The notes: generated from the letters alone by a model not told the origin. A DNA stretch of 64,000 nucleotides from RGIG9379 sp031553005 (GCA_031553005.1 JAVBMA010000007.1:1-64000), one strand, 5' to 3'. Counted from the first letter of the stretch, positions 50,070 through 59,506 are shown. Numbers and translations: made by a program.

Positions 50070-51554
50070 TTATTTAAAGAATTTATTTACTACCGGAATT
50101 GCTTTTAACGGCAAGTCTCTTTTTATTATTATAGATAAATATAGTATTAAAAGGATTGTGTTTTGCAGGTATTTAAGCCATCCTTCGGCAGGCGAAATGC
50201 AACTGGCGGCAAATAATACCATTGCTATAACAAAGTAAATGCCGATTGATTTTAAGTCGTAAGTGATGGGATAATACTTCTGTCCGAAATAGTAGGAAAT
50301 CAACATGATTATCAGATAGCAGACAAAAGAGGCTGCTGCCGATGCTACGTAACCGAAATGAGGAACAAATATGATGTTAACCGCTAAAGTAATGATTAAC
50401 CCGATGATGGAGAAATAGGCTCCGTATTGTGTTTTGTCGATCAATTTGTACCACAATGATAGATTAAAAAAAATGCCTTGGAAAAGGTAGGACATCAGAA
50501 TAACCGGGACTATTTTTAACCCCTCCCAGTAATCTTCCCGGATAAGGTATTTCAAAATATCCAGATAGAACATCATTCCCAGAAAGATAAGAAGGGAAAA
50601 TACTATGAAAAATTTCATGGCATCAGCATATTCCGCTCTTTTATCTCCTCCTTTGTTTTGGGCAAAAATGAAGGGCTCATAAGCATAACGGAATGCTTGG
50701 GTGAAAACCATCATTACCATAGCTATTTTGAAACAGGCTCCGTAGATTCCCAGTTGGGAATTGGCAATCTCCCTGTCAGACATCAGGTAAGGGAAAATGA
50801 TTTTGTCTATCGTCTGGTTCATTATTCCCGCAACACCCAGTATTAGCAATGGCAAAGAGTATCTCAGTATCTCTTTCAATAATTTTGTATCGATACGGAA
50901 GGTTGCTTTTCTGATTTCCGGAATTAGTAATAATGTAACGGAGATCGTAGAGATCAGGTTGGATATCAGTACATAACCGACTCCATATCCCGGCTCGTAA
51001 AACCAGTTAATCAACGAAGGAGCTATTTCCTGTAGTTTGGGGCAGATAACAAGGAAGAAGATATTGAAAAAGATATTTATAAATATCATTATAAGCTTTA
51101 AAGCCGCAAAACGGAACGCTTTGTTTTGGTAACGGAGGTAAGCAAAGGGGATTGCGCCGAAGGCGTCCATTGCTACAATGACGCAAATTATCGAAACATA
51201 TTCGGGATGGGTTTCGTACCCGAGCAGATTGGCTATGGGATGAGTGAAAAGAACGCTCAAAAGTGCGAATAACAGGGAGGTTGATGCTATACAGAGTAGG
51301 GTAGAACTGTAGACGGCTGTTCCGGTTTCTTCGTTTTTATTAACAAACCGGAAAAATCCGGTTTCCATTCCGTAAGTCAGTATTACTACCAGTAGTGCTG
51401 TCCATGCGTATAAGTTTGTTACAATTCCGTATTCCGCCGAACTCGCCAATACATACGTGTAAAGAGGAACAAGACACCAGTTTAAAAATTTCCCTAAGAT
51501 GCTGCTAAGCCCGTAAATCGCTGTTTGCTTAGCCAAGTTTTTCATTTCCGCCAT
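50070..51554 (-). CDS. Polysaccharide/lipid-sugar flippase (MOP superfamily)
   Basis: 494 residues from ATG 51554 (MAEMKNLAKQTAIYGLSS); other Met at 51572 and 51545 are possible. Twelve to fourteen membrane helices over the whole length, with the N-terminal signature LAKQTAIYGLSSILGKFLNWCLVPLYTYVL of Wzx/oligosaccharide flippases. Likely moves undecaprenyl-linked sugars (O-antigen, capsule or lipid II-like) across the inner membrane. No glycosyltransferase cluster is adjacent, which is odd for a Wzx, but stand-alone flippases in Bacteroidota may serve other lipid carriers. Next upstream gene is ybeY. Confidence 0.88.
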   Translation of the reverse strand: MAEMKNLAKQTAIYGLSSILGKFLNWCLVPLYTYVLASSAEYGIVTNLYAWTALLVVILTYGMETGFFRFVNKNEETGTAVYSSTLLCIASTSLLFALLSVLFTHPIANLLGYETHPEYVSIICVIVAMDAFGAIPFAYLRYQNKAFRFAALKLIMIFINIFFNIFFLVICPKLQEIAPSLINWFYEPGYGVGYVLISNLISTISVTLLLIPEIRKATFRIDTKLLKEILRYSLPLLILGVAGIMNQTIDKIIFPYLMSDREIANSQLGIYGACFKIAMVMMVFTQAFRYAYEPFIFAQNKGGDKRAEYADAMKFFIVFSLLIFLGMMFYLDILKYLIREDYWEGLKIVPVILMSYLFQGIFFNLSLWYKLIDKTQYGAYFSIIGLIITLAVNIIFVPHFGYVASAAASFVCYLIIMLISYYFGQKYYPITYDLKSIGIYFVIAMVLFAASCISPAEGWLKYLQNTILLILYLSIIIKRDLPLKAIPVVNKFFK

Positions 51555-51686
51555 AATACCTGTTGAAATCAAAAGCCATCAAGAACCCGGATTTTCCGCC
51601 TCGTCTTTTCCGTATCCTTTGATGCTGTTTTTGCAACAAAGGTACAGCATATTATTCCAAATTATTTCTTCTGTGGAAAAACAATT

Positions 51687-52100
51687 TTATTCCTTCATCT
51701 TCAATGCTTCATTTTCATATTTTTCCATCACTTCCCTTTCTTCGGGACTTTTATCATTGATACCGCACAGATGTAAAATTCCATGTATGATTACCCTGTA
51801 CAGTTCGTTTTCATAGGAAACATTGAATTTTTCCGCATTGGAAGAAACGGTGTCCAGACTGATGAAAATATCTCCTGAGATACATTTTTTTTCAGTATAA
51901 TCGAATGTAATAATGTCTGTGTAGTAGTCGTGTTGTAAATATTCCTTATTGATCTCCAGAATATGTTCGTCCGAACAAAAGATATAAGAAACATCTCCTA
52001 CGCTGAATCCGTGCTTTTCCGCTACTTTCTTGATCCATGCCGAAACTTCCCGTTTCTTGATTTTCGGCATCGCTGTTTTTTCTGCAAAATATGAAATCAT
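51687..52100 (-). CDS. ybeY: rRNA maturation endoribonuclease YbeY
   Basis: 137 residues. The zinc motif HGILHLCGIND has two of the usual His ligands (H-x3-H), while the third position, normally His (GYDH), is Asp here; I believe this is usual for Bacteroidota members. DILEINKEYLQHDYYTDIITFDY is the other family stretch. It acts in 16S rRNA 3'-end maturation and ribosome quality control. Co-directional with the arginase-fold gene 14 bases upstream. Confidence 0.9.
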   Translation of the reverse strand: MISYFAEKTAMPKIKKREVSAWIKKVAEKHGFSVGDVSYIFCSDEHILEINKEYLQHDYYTDIITFDYTEKKCISGDIFISLDTVSSNAEKFNVSYENELYRVIIHGILHLCGINDKSPEEREVMEKYENEALKMKE

Positions 52101-52114
52101 TTTTCAGTTCTCTG

Positions 52115-53230
52115 TTATTTTAAATAGTATTTCATCCAGATTTCCGGTATCTGGTTGTTGCTGGCATACCTGTAATCCTCATAAGAGCATGAAAAAATAC
52201 GTTTTCCCTTTTGAGTCGGTATCTCGACCCACCACCGGTTATTTAAGTTATTGTGATAAAAAATCATTTCGTCATTACCCGTCATATCGGGAATAATAAA
52301 TTTTTGGTAAGTATCAATTTGGCGGACCGGAAAATCTCCGTACCGGTTATTCAATGCTTCGATAAAATGCCAGATGATTTGAGCTGCTAATGCAGAAGTC
52401 TGGTCATTATTATCAAAATAGGGGTTAACTTCGAAAATACCGAAAGAAGCTATTTTGTCGCTGAATCCGGCAAAACGGGCAAGTTGGCACGCCTCTTCTC
52501 CGAAAAGCCCGTTAGGGGAGGGGAACCCGTTTCCGGGAGCATCACTCTGTCGGATTGACGTAATATCGAAACTCAGCAGATCGCAATCGCGGAATATCGG
52601 TTCGGATCGTCCTATATCCCCTCTTAGCGCACCCAGTCTTATCCCGAAAAAATTACGCTCCTTCAGCATCATAAGCTGTTCGTCCGAACAGTAATAGTTC
52701 TGGTAGCCTAGCAGATCCAGATGGCTCAATTTCTCATCGTCAATCATCTGATTTAGAAATGAAAATGAGTTGAATGAATCGGGGTCTTTCTGCAGGTCGG
52801 TTTTTGAGTCGATGACCGCAACGTTTACTTCATCCATATTCTCTTTCAGTCCATTGAATATCGAAACGGAAAAATCCTGAGAACCGCCGAGCACAATAGG
52901 GATAATTTTACGGGTGTTGAGTTCGGCAACAATATCCCGTAATGCAAAGTGCATATCCGTCGGTTTGTTCCCTTTCTTTATATTTCCGAGGTCACATATC
53001 TGCAATCTTTCAAATTTGCCTCTTAATTCGTACAAATGCTTCCGTATTGCATCGGGAGCTAGGGCACAGCCTTTGTTGATACTGTGCAACTCCGATTTTA
53101 CACCTATAATTGCAACGTTGTAGTTTTCTGTTACAAGTGCTGACTTAAAAGAATCTTTTTCCGGCAGAAAATGAATATCAGAAGGCAATATCCCCGGCTT
53201 ATCAAAATAAATGTCAATATCCATTCTCAT
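52115..53230 (-). CDS. Arginase-fold (ureohydrolase) protein with degenerate metal site
   Basis: 371 residues. Overall layout follows the arginase/agmatinase/formimidoylglutamase family: a central LGGSQDFS in place of GGDHS, VAVIDSKTDL in place of DAHxD, and LSFDITSIRQSDAPG in place of SxDxDxxDP. Thus the first His ligand is Gln, DAHxD is DSKTD, and the last motif has only part of its Asp set. The fold is intact (PNGLFGEEACQLARFAG, QTSALAAQIIWHFIEALNN). Similar degenerate proteins occur across Bacteroidota beside housekeeping genes, so it is probably a functional non-enzyme or an enzyme with altered chemistry. Precedes ybeY by 14 bases. Confidence 0.8.
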   Translation of the reverse strand: MRMDIDIYFDKPGILPSDIHFLPEKDSFKSALVTENYNVAIIGVKSELHSINKGCALAPDAIRKHLYELRGKFERLQICDLGNIKKGNKPTDMHFALRDIVAELNTRKIIPIVLGGSQDFSVSIFNGLKENMDEVNVAVIDSKTDLQKDPDSFNSFSFLNQMIDDEKLSHLDLLGYQNYYCSDEQLMMLKERNFFGIRLGALRGDIGRSEPIFRDCDLLSFDITSIRQSDAPGNGFPSPNGLFGEEACQLARFAGFSDKIASFGIFEVNPYFDNNDQTSALAAQIIWHFIEALNNRYGDFPVRQIDTYQKFIIPDMTGNDEMIFYHNNLNNRWWVEIPTQKGKRIFSCSYEDYRYASNNQIPEIWMKYYLK

Positions 53231-53245
53231 ATTTTAATATTGTAG

Positions 53246-53290
53246 TTTGAAAGACATGCTAAGTTTCCGAAACTTAGCATGTCTTTCAAA
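53246..53290. terminator. 21-bp perfect hairpin between two genes
   Basis: TTTGAAAGACATGCTAAGTTT (53246-53266) and its exact complement 53270-53290 around a 3-nt loop. It overlaps the stop codon of the DUF2141 gene, and ends that minus-strand transcript. Confidence 0.7.
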
Positions 53291-53723
53291 AAATCTTTTT
53301 CAGATTAATTGTAATATCCTGTTTGGACTGATTTACAGAAAAAGAGGCGTCTTTCCATTTCGGACTTCCTTTTAATTTTGGATTATCCGAAGTGCCTACC
53401 GGTTCTGTGGGAATCCCTAAAAAATTGGTAGACATTTTACCTTCATTCTTAGTGTCCTGAAAACAAGTTACCGCATACTCTCCAAAAGGTAATGAGATTG
53501 TAACCAGCGGAGGATCAACAATTCCGTAACTATATGCCTTTTTTTCGTCCCCGAAATTTTCAGGCTTGTCGAAAACCAGAAAATATATTTTACCTGTCGC
53601 ATCTTCGGGAGTTTCAAAATGAATTGTTAGTTGAGACATGTTTCCCTTGTTTTGTGCCGACAAGGTAAATTGCCATAAAAAAGCAGAGATTAACAGAAGA
53701 AATAAATGTTTGTTGTTTTTCAT
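53286..53723 (-). CDS. DUF2141 secreted protein
   Basis: 145 residues. Signal peptide MKNNKHLFLLLISAFLWQFTLSAQ, then a small beta-sandwich of the DUF2141 family: GKIYFLVFDKPENFGDEKKAYSYGIV, ISLPFGEYAVTCFQDTKNEGKMSTNFLGIPTEPVGTSDNPKLKGSPKWKDASFSV, ending ITINLKKIF. The FLGIPTEPxGxSNN-like segment is the family hallmark. Function unknown; likely periplasmic or cell-surface. Single gene. The 326 bases to the next gene (53724-54049) are AT-rich and contain that gene's promoter. Confidence 0.85.
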   Translation of the reverse strand: MKNNKHLFLLLISAFLWQFTLSAQNKGNMSQLTIHFETPEDATGKIYFLVFDKPENFGDEKKAYSYGIVDPPLVTISLPFGEYAVTCFQDTKNEGKMSTNFLGIPTEPVGTSDNPKLKGSPKWKDASFSVNQSKQDITINLKKIF

Positions 53724-53952
53724 AATATTTCTTTTTAATTGGTGGATCTAACAAGTTAAAATTAGCTCACTCCGGACAAAAATACAAAAAAGGATCTTAC
53801 TGAAACTTATTTGATAATAAAATGTGCTTGTCCTGTTTTTATCAAAACACTTTAAATTACGGAAAAGTTTATTTAAAAATTTTATTAAGATAAGTGTTTC
53901 AAAATAAATGTTTTCTCTTTCGAATCATTAACACCCCTTCAACGTTTTACGA

Positions 53953-53983
53953 TTGTATACATTAATTAAAAACCGTATATTTG
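53953..53983 (+). promoter_or_regulatory. Promoter of the Rieske-like lipoprotein
   Basis: TTG (53953-53955), 20-nt spacer, TATATTTG (53976-53983). Predicted leader about 60 bases. Confidence 0.6.
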
Positions 53984-54049
53984 TATGATAAATATCTGTA
54001 AGTTTTTTAATTGGCACATAGGTTTTTAGATATTTAAATAATCTGCTTT

Positions 54050-54502
54050 ATGAGAAAAAAAATCGTTCATCTATCCATAATTCTTCTTTTATCAATCCTC
54101 TCTTTCTCATGTGATAAGGAAATCCGCTCGTCTATTCCTAGCTGTGAGGTTTATATCGAAACATCCCCCAGTGAATATGCAAAATTAAGAAATCCCAACA
54201 ATGCGGTTTCTTATATTCCGGAAGGCTTCGTAGTAGTCAGCTTTAAGTATGGTTATGGCGGCGTATTAATATACCGCGATTTGGAGAGCAAGATAAGAAG
54301 CTGCGACCTTTCTTGTCCGGTAGAAGCATCCCGCACGACAAGAGTAACCGTAAATATGCCTTTTGCTGTTTGTCCCGTATGTGATTCCAAATTTGACCTT
54401 TCCTATGGCTTCGCATCCCCTGTTTCGGGTCCGGCTAAAGAATCATTGCATATTTATACCCACGTATATGAGCGGACAAACTCGATTGTAGTTTCGAATT
54501 AA
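54050..54502 (+). CDS. Rieske-fold-like lipoprotein with four cysteines
   Basis: 150 residues. Lipoprotein signal with lipobox LSFSC (C21). The mature domain has C85-x3-C89 (SCDLSCPVEA) and C108-x2-C111 (AVCPVCDSKFDLSYG), followed by SPVSGPAKESL. The layout (metal pair, about 20 residues, second pair, then G-x-P-x-x-GPA) is that of a Rieske domain, where the pairs are normally C-x-H and C-x2-H. Here both His are Cys and the first spacing is longer, so a [2Fe-2S] of all-Cys type or a zinc site is more likely than a Rieske cluster. Similar Bacteroidota proteins exist; function unknown. No operon partner. Confidence 0.65.
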   Translation: MRKKIVHLSIILLLSILSFSCDKEIRSSIPSCEVYIETSPSEYAKLRNPNNAVSYIPEGFVVVSFKYGYGGVLIYRDLESKIRSCDLSCPVEASRTTRVTVNMPFAVCPVCDSKFDLSYGFASPVSGPAKESLHIYTHVYERTNSIVVSN

Positions 54503-54687
54503 TAAAATAAAGGAAAAGGAATTTTATTCAACCGGAATCCGGGATAAGCGAGATTCCGGACGTAACATAATGAAGAACGAAATTCTTTTCCTGCTGAAAA
54601 TCAATAAGCACAAAATATAGATACTCTCTTGCCTGAGATATAAATCGGCGTCGTTTGCATCCAGAAAAGCTTTCGGGACAGTATTCC

Positions 54688-56157
54688 TTATGTCTTCAAA
54701 TACTCCATCCGGCTTGCGTCCAGGCGGATAAAAATAAACAGAAGGATAGTAAATCCCCAGAGGGAAGATCCTCCATAGCTGAAAAAAGGCAACGGAATCC
54801 CGATAACAGGCGTCAGACCGATTACCATTCCGACATTAATGGCAAGATGGAAAAAGAGTATCGCAGCGACGCAATAGCCGTAAATACGGCTGAAAGGAGA
54901 GCGTTGCCGCTCGGCCAGATAAATCAGCCTCAGCAACAGAATCAGAAATAAAGCAAGAACCAATGTTGTCCCGATAAAACCATGCTCTTCACCTACGGTA
55001 CAAAAAATAAAATCGGTATCCTGTTCAGGGACATATTTCAATTTGGTTTGCGTACCGTTCAAAAAGCCTTTCCCTGCCAATCCGCCGGAGCCTATTGCAA
55101 TAACCGACTGATTTACGTTGTAACCGGCTTTCTGAGGGTCATTTTCCATACCCAAAGTCACTTTGATACGTGTTTGTTGATGAGGCTGCAACACATTGTC
55201 GAAAGCATAATCGGCTACGTTTACCAGCAATAGGGAGCCTATCAGAAAAAGAATGATCCCCACATACGAAAACCGTCTGCGGGTAATTGCATTTATCAAT
55301 AAATAGATAATTGATAAACCAATGGAGAAGTAACAGACATACGTAAAATGAATGGGCAGATCAAACTGGAAATAAAGCAGGGCGCAAATGCCAAATAGTA
55401 TTATATTTCCAATGAGCGTATTCCGGGCGGTAAAGAAATCTTTGGGATAAACCAGAAGGAATCCGATCTGTATCAGTATAGCCATAATCATAACCAGAAA
55501 CAGTCCGTATGACTCTTCCGGAAAAGCCGGAATAATACCTACATCTCCAAACTTTATTGTAACAATAAAAAAGAGGGCAACACAAAAAACGAGGAAAAGG
55601 ATTATACCGGGCATCCCTTCCCTGTACAACACAAAAAGCAAGGCGGTATATACTAATGCCGATCCGGTTTCCTGCTGCAATATAATCAGGCAAAACGGCA
55701 GAAAGACAATGGCGAACAACAAAAGAGTATCTTTCAGGTGTGTCATTTTGAACCCGTAAGAACTCATAAATTTGGCAATAGCCAGACAGGTAGCGGCTTT
55801 CGCAAATTCTGCCGGCTGTAAGCTGACAGGACCCAGCACAAGCCATGAACGGGATCCTTTAATTTCAGGAGCAATAAGGACCGTAAGGACTAATAAAGAG
55901 ATCGAAATGCCGTAGAATAAATAAGCGAAGATGCTATAAATACGGTTATCGAGTGTCAGTAAAACAGCCGCTATGAGAAACGAAAAACCGATCCATACCA
56001 ATTGCTTGCCATATCTCTGGGAAAAATCCCAAAGAGCGGAATCTTCGAAGTTATAAACAGCCCCATAGATGGAAAACAGCCCCATCGTAACCAACAACAG
56101 ATATAACGCGATCGTAATCCAGTCGATACTCCTTACTATGCTAATTTGACGTGACAA
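54688..56157 (-). CDS. rodA: Rod-shape peptidoglycan polymerase RodA
   Basis: SEDS-family glycosyltransferase of the elongasome. 489 residues from a TTG start at 56157 (LSRQISIVRSIDWITIALYL), which overlaps the end of mrdA by 17 bases; the nearest in-frame ATG (56217) and that at 56238 would overlap by 77-98 bases and add residues unlike RodA. Ten or more membrane helices, with EIKGSRSWLVLGPVSLQPAEFAKAATCLAIAKFM, QQETGSALVYTALLFVLYREG, and the late GEEHGFIGTTLVLALFLILL and IPLPFFSYGGSSLWGF signatures. A central insert (YAFDNVLQPHQQTRIKVTLGMENDPQKAGYNVNQS) is usual. Confidence 0.92.
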   Translation of the reverse strand: MSRQISIVRSIDWITIALYLLLVTMGLFSIYGAVYNFEDSALWDFSQRYGKQLVWIGFSFLIAAVLLTLDNRIYSIFAYLFYGISISLLVLTVLIAPEIKGSRSWLVLGPVSLQPAEFAKAATCLAIAKFMSSYGFKMTHLKDTLLLFAIVFLPFCLIILQQETGSALVYTALLFVLYREGMPGIILFLVFCVALFFIVTIKFGDVGIIPAFPEESYGLFLVMIMAILIQIGFLLVYPKDFFTARNTLIGNIILFGICALLYFQFDLPIHFTYVCYFSIGLSIIYLLINAITRRRFSYVGIILFLIGSLLLVNVADYAFDNVLQPHQQTRIKVTLGMENDPQKAGYNVNQSVIAIGSGGLAGKGFLNGTQTKLKYVPEQDTDFIFCTVGEEHGFIGTTLVLALFLILLLRLIYLAERQRSPFSRIYGYCVAAILFFHLAINVGMVIGLTPVIGIPLPFFSYGGSSLWGFTILLFIFIRLDASRMEYLKT

Positions 56158-57982
56158 TAGGTAAAAGGTTAGTGTTAAACATTCTTTCTTCCAAATAATT
56201 CCTGCGGGCAGGCACATATCCCTTAATATACTTCTCAATCATCAAGGATGCAATCGGAGCAGCCCAAGTCGCTCCAAATCCACTATTCTCGACTACAACG
56301 CAGATTGCAATCTGAGGATTATCCTTCGGGGCAAAAGCCATAAAGATCGAGTGGTCTTTTCCGTGCGGGTTCTGCGCCGTTCCGGTCTTTCCGCAAACTT
56401 CGATACTATCTATGCGCGATGCCCAACCGGTTCCCGCTTTCATTACCAAATCCATACCTTCTACGATCGGATCGAAATACTGAGGATCGATAGTCACCAC
56501 TTTCTTTTGAATAAAAGAACGGTCAATCTCGCCTCCTTCAATCTCCTTTACCAAATGCGGTGTATAATAATATCCCCGGTTTCCGATAATGGCGCCCAAA
56601 TTGGCAATTTGCAACGGAGTGGCAAGTACTTCTCCCTGTCCTATTGACAAAGAGACAACCGTCAACGATTTCCACCGGTCTTTTCCATAAATCTTATCAT
56701 ATATCTCCACATTCGGGATATACCCTCTTTTCTCATTCGGCACGTCGGCTCCAAGCTTATAACCGAATCCCAAAGAGACAACATGGTTTTTCCAGACATC
56801 AAATGCTGCGGAGACTTTCTTGTACTTGGGGGCATCAAGCATTGCCCTGAATCCGGCGCAATAATAGGCATTGCATGAATGCTGCACGGATTGCACTAAA
56901 TTCAATGGCGAAAAATGGGCGTGACAGCCTACTTTAAAACTTCCTACGTGATAACCTTTGGAACAACCGTAAGAGGTTCCGCGGTTAATTATTTTTTCCT
57001 GCTGAAAAATCAGTGCATTAACGGTTTTGAAGGTGGAACCCGGCGGATAGCATGCCATCATAGGCCTGTCGAACAGCGGCTTTAACGGGTCATTAACCAG
57101 CTTTTTATAATTCTTGGAGCGTTGCCTTCCGACAAGTAACGAAGGGTCATATGTCGGACTGGAGACCAAAGCAAGGATTTCGCCCGTAGAAGGATTGATA
57201 GCAGCAATGCTTCCTACCTTATTTTGCATCAATTCCTCCCCGTAAGCCTGCAAATCAACATCAATCGACAGCATCAGGTTTTTACCGGGCTTGGAAGGGA
57301 CATCATGTATTCCTCCTTCATATTTTCCCTGTATTCGTCCGTGGGCGTCGCGAAGCAGGATTTCAACTCCTTTTTCTCCACGCAACTCCTTTTCATAAGT
57401 AAGTTCTATCCCGTTTTGCCCGGCAAAATCGCCTGCTATATAGAATTCATCATTGGCAACCGTTTTTTTTGAAACTTCGCCGATTGACCCGAGCAACAGG
57501 GCGGCATTAGGGTAGCTGTATTCGCGTAGTGTTCGTTTCTGAATATAAACTCCGGGAAACTTAAATAATTTTTCCTGCAAAACGCCGTATTCTGCCGAAG
57601 ACAATTGGCTCATAAACGCCTGTGGAGTATAACTTGAATATCCGGCTTTGTTTCTTATATCTCTGATGCGGTTATTGAAATTCTCGACGGTAATTCCCAA
57701 CGTATTGCAAAAGTCAAGCGTATCCAGCCCCCTTATTTCTTTCATCACAATCATCACATCGTAGGCAGGTTTATTAAATACCAATACTTTTCCGTTCCGG
57801 TCTTTTATCAATCCCCTGACCGGAAACTCTACCCTTTTCAGGAAAGCATTGCTATCGGCTTTATCCTGATAGGAATCATCAACAATCTGCAAATTAAATA
57901 ACCGGACGATATAGATGGCTACAACAAGTATCATCAATCCGCCGATAATTAATCTTCGATTCTGGAATTGGTCGTTGATCAT
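56141..57982 (-). CDS. mrdA: Penicillin-binding protein 2 (transpeptidase)
   Basis: Class B PBP partner of RodA, 613 residues. One N-terminal membrane helix (RLIIGGLMILVVAIYIVRL), a pedestal domain (FPVRGLIKDRNGKVLVFNKPAYDVM), and the transpeptidase domain with S-x-x-K in YPPGSTFKTVNALIF, S-x-N in QHSCNAYYC and K-T-G in VCGKTGTAQNP. All three catalytic motifs are present. Overlaps rodA and follows mreD with 179 bases between, which contain a heptamer array. Confidence 0.95.
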   Translation of the reverse strand: MINDQFQNRRLIIGGLMILVVAIYIVRLFNLQIVDDSYQDKADSNAFLKRVEFPVRGLIKDRNGKVLVFNKPAYDVMIVMKEIRGLDTLDFCNTLGITVENFNNRIRDIRNKAGYSSYTPQAFMSQLSSAEYGVLQEKLFKFPGVYIQKRTLREYSYPNAALLLGSIGEVSKKTVANDEFYIAGDFAGQNGIELTYEKELRGEKGVEILLRDAHGRIQGKYEGGIHDVPSKPGKNLMLSIDVDLQAYGEELMQNKVGSIAAINPSTGEILALVSSPTYDPSLLVGRQRSKNYKKLVNDPLKPLFDRPMMACYPPGSTFKTVNALIFQQEKIINRGTSYGCSKGYHVGSFKVGCHAHFSPLNLVQSVQHSCNAYYCAGFRAMLDAPKYKKVSAAFDVWKNHVVSLGFGYKLGADVPNEKRGYIPNVEIYDKIYGKDRWKSLTVVSLSIGQGEVLATPLQIANLGAIIGNRGYYYTPHLVKEIEGGEIDRSFIQKKVVTIDPQYFDPIVEGMDLVMKAGTGWASRIDSIEVCGKTGTAQNPHGKDHSIFMAFAPKDNPQIAICVVVENSGFGATWAAPIASLMIEKYIKGYVPARRNYLEERMFNTNLLPIVTSN

Positions 57983-58161
57983 TAGAGATTGTTTAAAATT
58001 CTTATCATAAAGTAATTAGATGTCCTCAAGCCGGACAGGCTCTTTTTTCTGCTACAGATGAAAAAAGTAAGAAAAAAACTCCACTGTGGGTCCTCCACTA
58101 AAAATCTTCGGCATTGCACCAAAACGCTTCTTAACTTTCACCTTTCACCTTTCAGCAGTAC

Positions 58162-58665
58162 TTAACGTTTGAGTTTAAAAACTTCGATACCGACAATAAG
58201 CGCCATGGTAAATATAGCGCTGCAAAAGGTTTTTATTAAAACAGTTCCTATATGGGAGAATGTTCCCGCTTCTATAAGGAAAAACATAAAATGGTGTATA
58301 AGTACGAGATACCCCGCATATTGCAAAAACATTCCCACTCCGTAAGTTTTAATAGAGGGGATAAGGAAATCATGTTCTTCGCGCGGGCCGAAGGCTTTCT
58401 GGAAAAACGGTTTGATATATGCTATCAATACCGTTGCAAAGGCATTGAATCCAGGCGTTCCGGAAAATATATCAATTATAAGCCCCATGAAAAAACCGAT
58501 CAGCAGGGTTGCGCCACGCGTCACCGTAGAGGGAAGTGTGATAATAAAAAGGATGTAAAGGTAAGGATTGACAAATCCGAAAAACAGGATATTATTCAAT
58601 ATCAATACCTGAACTAATATGTATAAAACGAAATAAAGAGAGTATTTTAAAAACAGATTAATCAT
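58162..58665 (-). CDS. mreD: Rod-shape determining protein MreD
   Basis: 167 residues, five predicted membrane helices (LYFVLYILVQVLILNNILFFG, LYILFIITLPSTV, ATLLIGFFMGLIIDIFSGTPGFNAFATVLIAYI, FLQYAGYLVLIHHFMFFLIEAG, FCSAIFTMALIVGIEVF). The LPxxxxR...GFxxGLxxDxxSGxxG pattern (LPSTVTRGATLLIGFFMGL) identifies MreD. Links MreC to the RodA/PBP2 complex. Starts 8 bases inside the mreC 3' end. Confidence 0.92.
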   Translation of the reverse strand: MINLFLKYSLYFVLYILVQVLILNNILFFGFVNPYLYILFIITLPSTVTRGATLLIGFFMGLIIDIFSGTPGFNAFATVLIAYIKPFFQKAFGPREEHDFLIPSIKTYGVGMFLQYAGYLVLIHHFMFFLIEAGTFSHIGTVLIKTFCSAIFTMALIVGIEVFKLKR

Positions 58666-59506
58666 TGCTTATTCCCTCCTTTCTTTCCAGTTCCTTCCGT
58701 TCTTCCGCATTCTTATAGTTGATTACGTCAACATAAGAGAGCTGGTTAAAATCGGTAAACAGGTTTACTTCTATAAAGAAAAAATTATCATTGTCCTTCC
58801 GGAAAGAACGTACAATACCTATATTTATCCCTTCTGGAAAAATGGAAGAATAACCGCTGGTTACAACCGTATCTCCTACTTCGACAGGGATATATAGAGG
58901 AACCTCTTCGAGCAATGCTTTGCGCGCATCCTTGCCGTCCCAGACAAGAGAGCCCGTCTTGCTACGGTTCTTGATTTTTGCGCTGATGCGCGAAGAGGGG
59001 TTCAGAACCGGCAATACAACCGAGAAGTGTCTGGAGACGCTGCTCACAATCCCCACCACGCCCGATTCGTTTATCACTCCCATTTCGGGAAGGATGCCAT
59101 CATCGGATCCCTTGTCAAGGGTCAAATAGTTTTTATATTTATTGGCAGATGCATTGATTACTTTTGCTGTAATAAAAGTATAATTCTTTTCGGCAGCACG
59201 GTTTTGGCGGACTTGGAAATTAGAGTCCTGTTTGATAAAATTCAATTCGTTTTCAATTGCGTAGAGTTCATTTTTCAATGAAGCATTCTCTCCGGCAAGT
59301 TCATCGTTTATCGTTTTCAGTTTAAAATATTCGGAAACGGAATTGGAAAAACGATAGATCTCACCTACAACCATATTGCTTGAATTCAGAAACCGGCTTC
59401 GTTGAAATTGATTGTAATCGATTACAAGAATTAACGAAATGGCTTCTAAAAACAAGAATAGAAATAGTATTTTAAACGTAAGTAAGAAACGAATTAACGT
59501 CCTCAT
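58658..59506 (-). CDS. mreC: Rod-shape determining protein MreC
   Basis: 282 residues. N-terminal membrane helix (FLLTFKILFLFLFLEAISLILV), a coiled-coil stretch (INDELAGENASLKNELYAIENELNF), then two beta domains with GVINESGVVGIVSSVSRHFSVVLPVLNPSSRISAKI and VVTSGYSSIFPEGINIGIVRS. These signatures are family standard. Upstream gap to mreB (59507-59628) holds an imperfect inverted repeat. Confidence 0.94.
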   Translation of the reverse strand: MRTLIRFLLTFKILFLFLFLEAISLILVIDYNQFQRSRFLNSSNMVVGEIYRFSNSVSEYFKLKTINDELAGENASLKNELYAIENELNFIKQDSNFQVRQNRAAEKNYTFITAKVINASANKYKNYLTLDKGSDDGILPEMGVINESGVVGIVSSVSRHFSVVLPVLNPSSRISAKIKNRSKTGSLVWDGKDARKALLEEVPLYIPVEVGDTVVTSGYSSIFPEGINIGIVRSFRKDNDNFFFIEVNLFTDFNQLSYVDVINYKNAEERKELERKEGISND

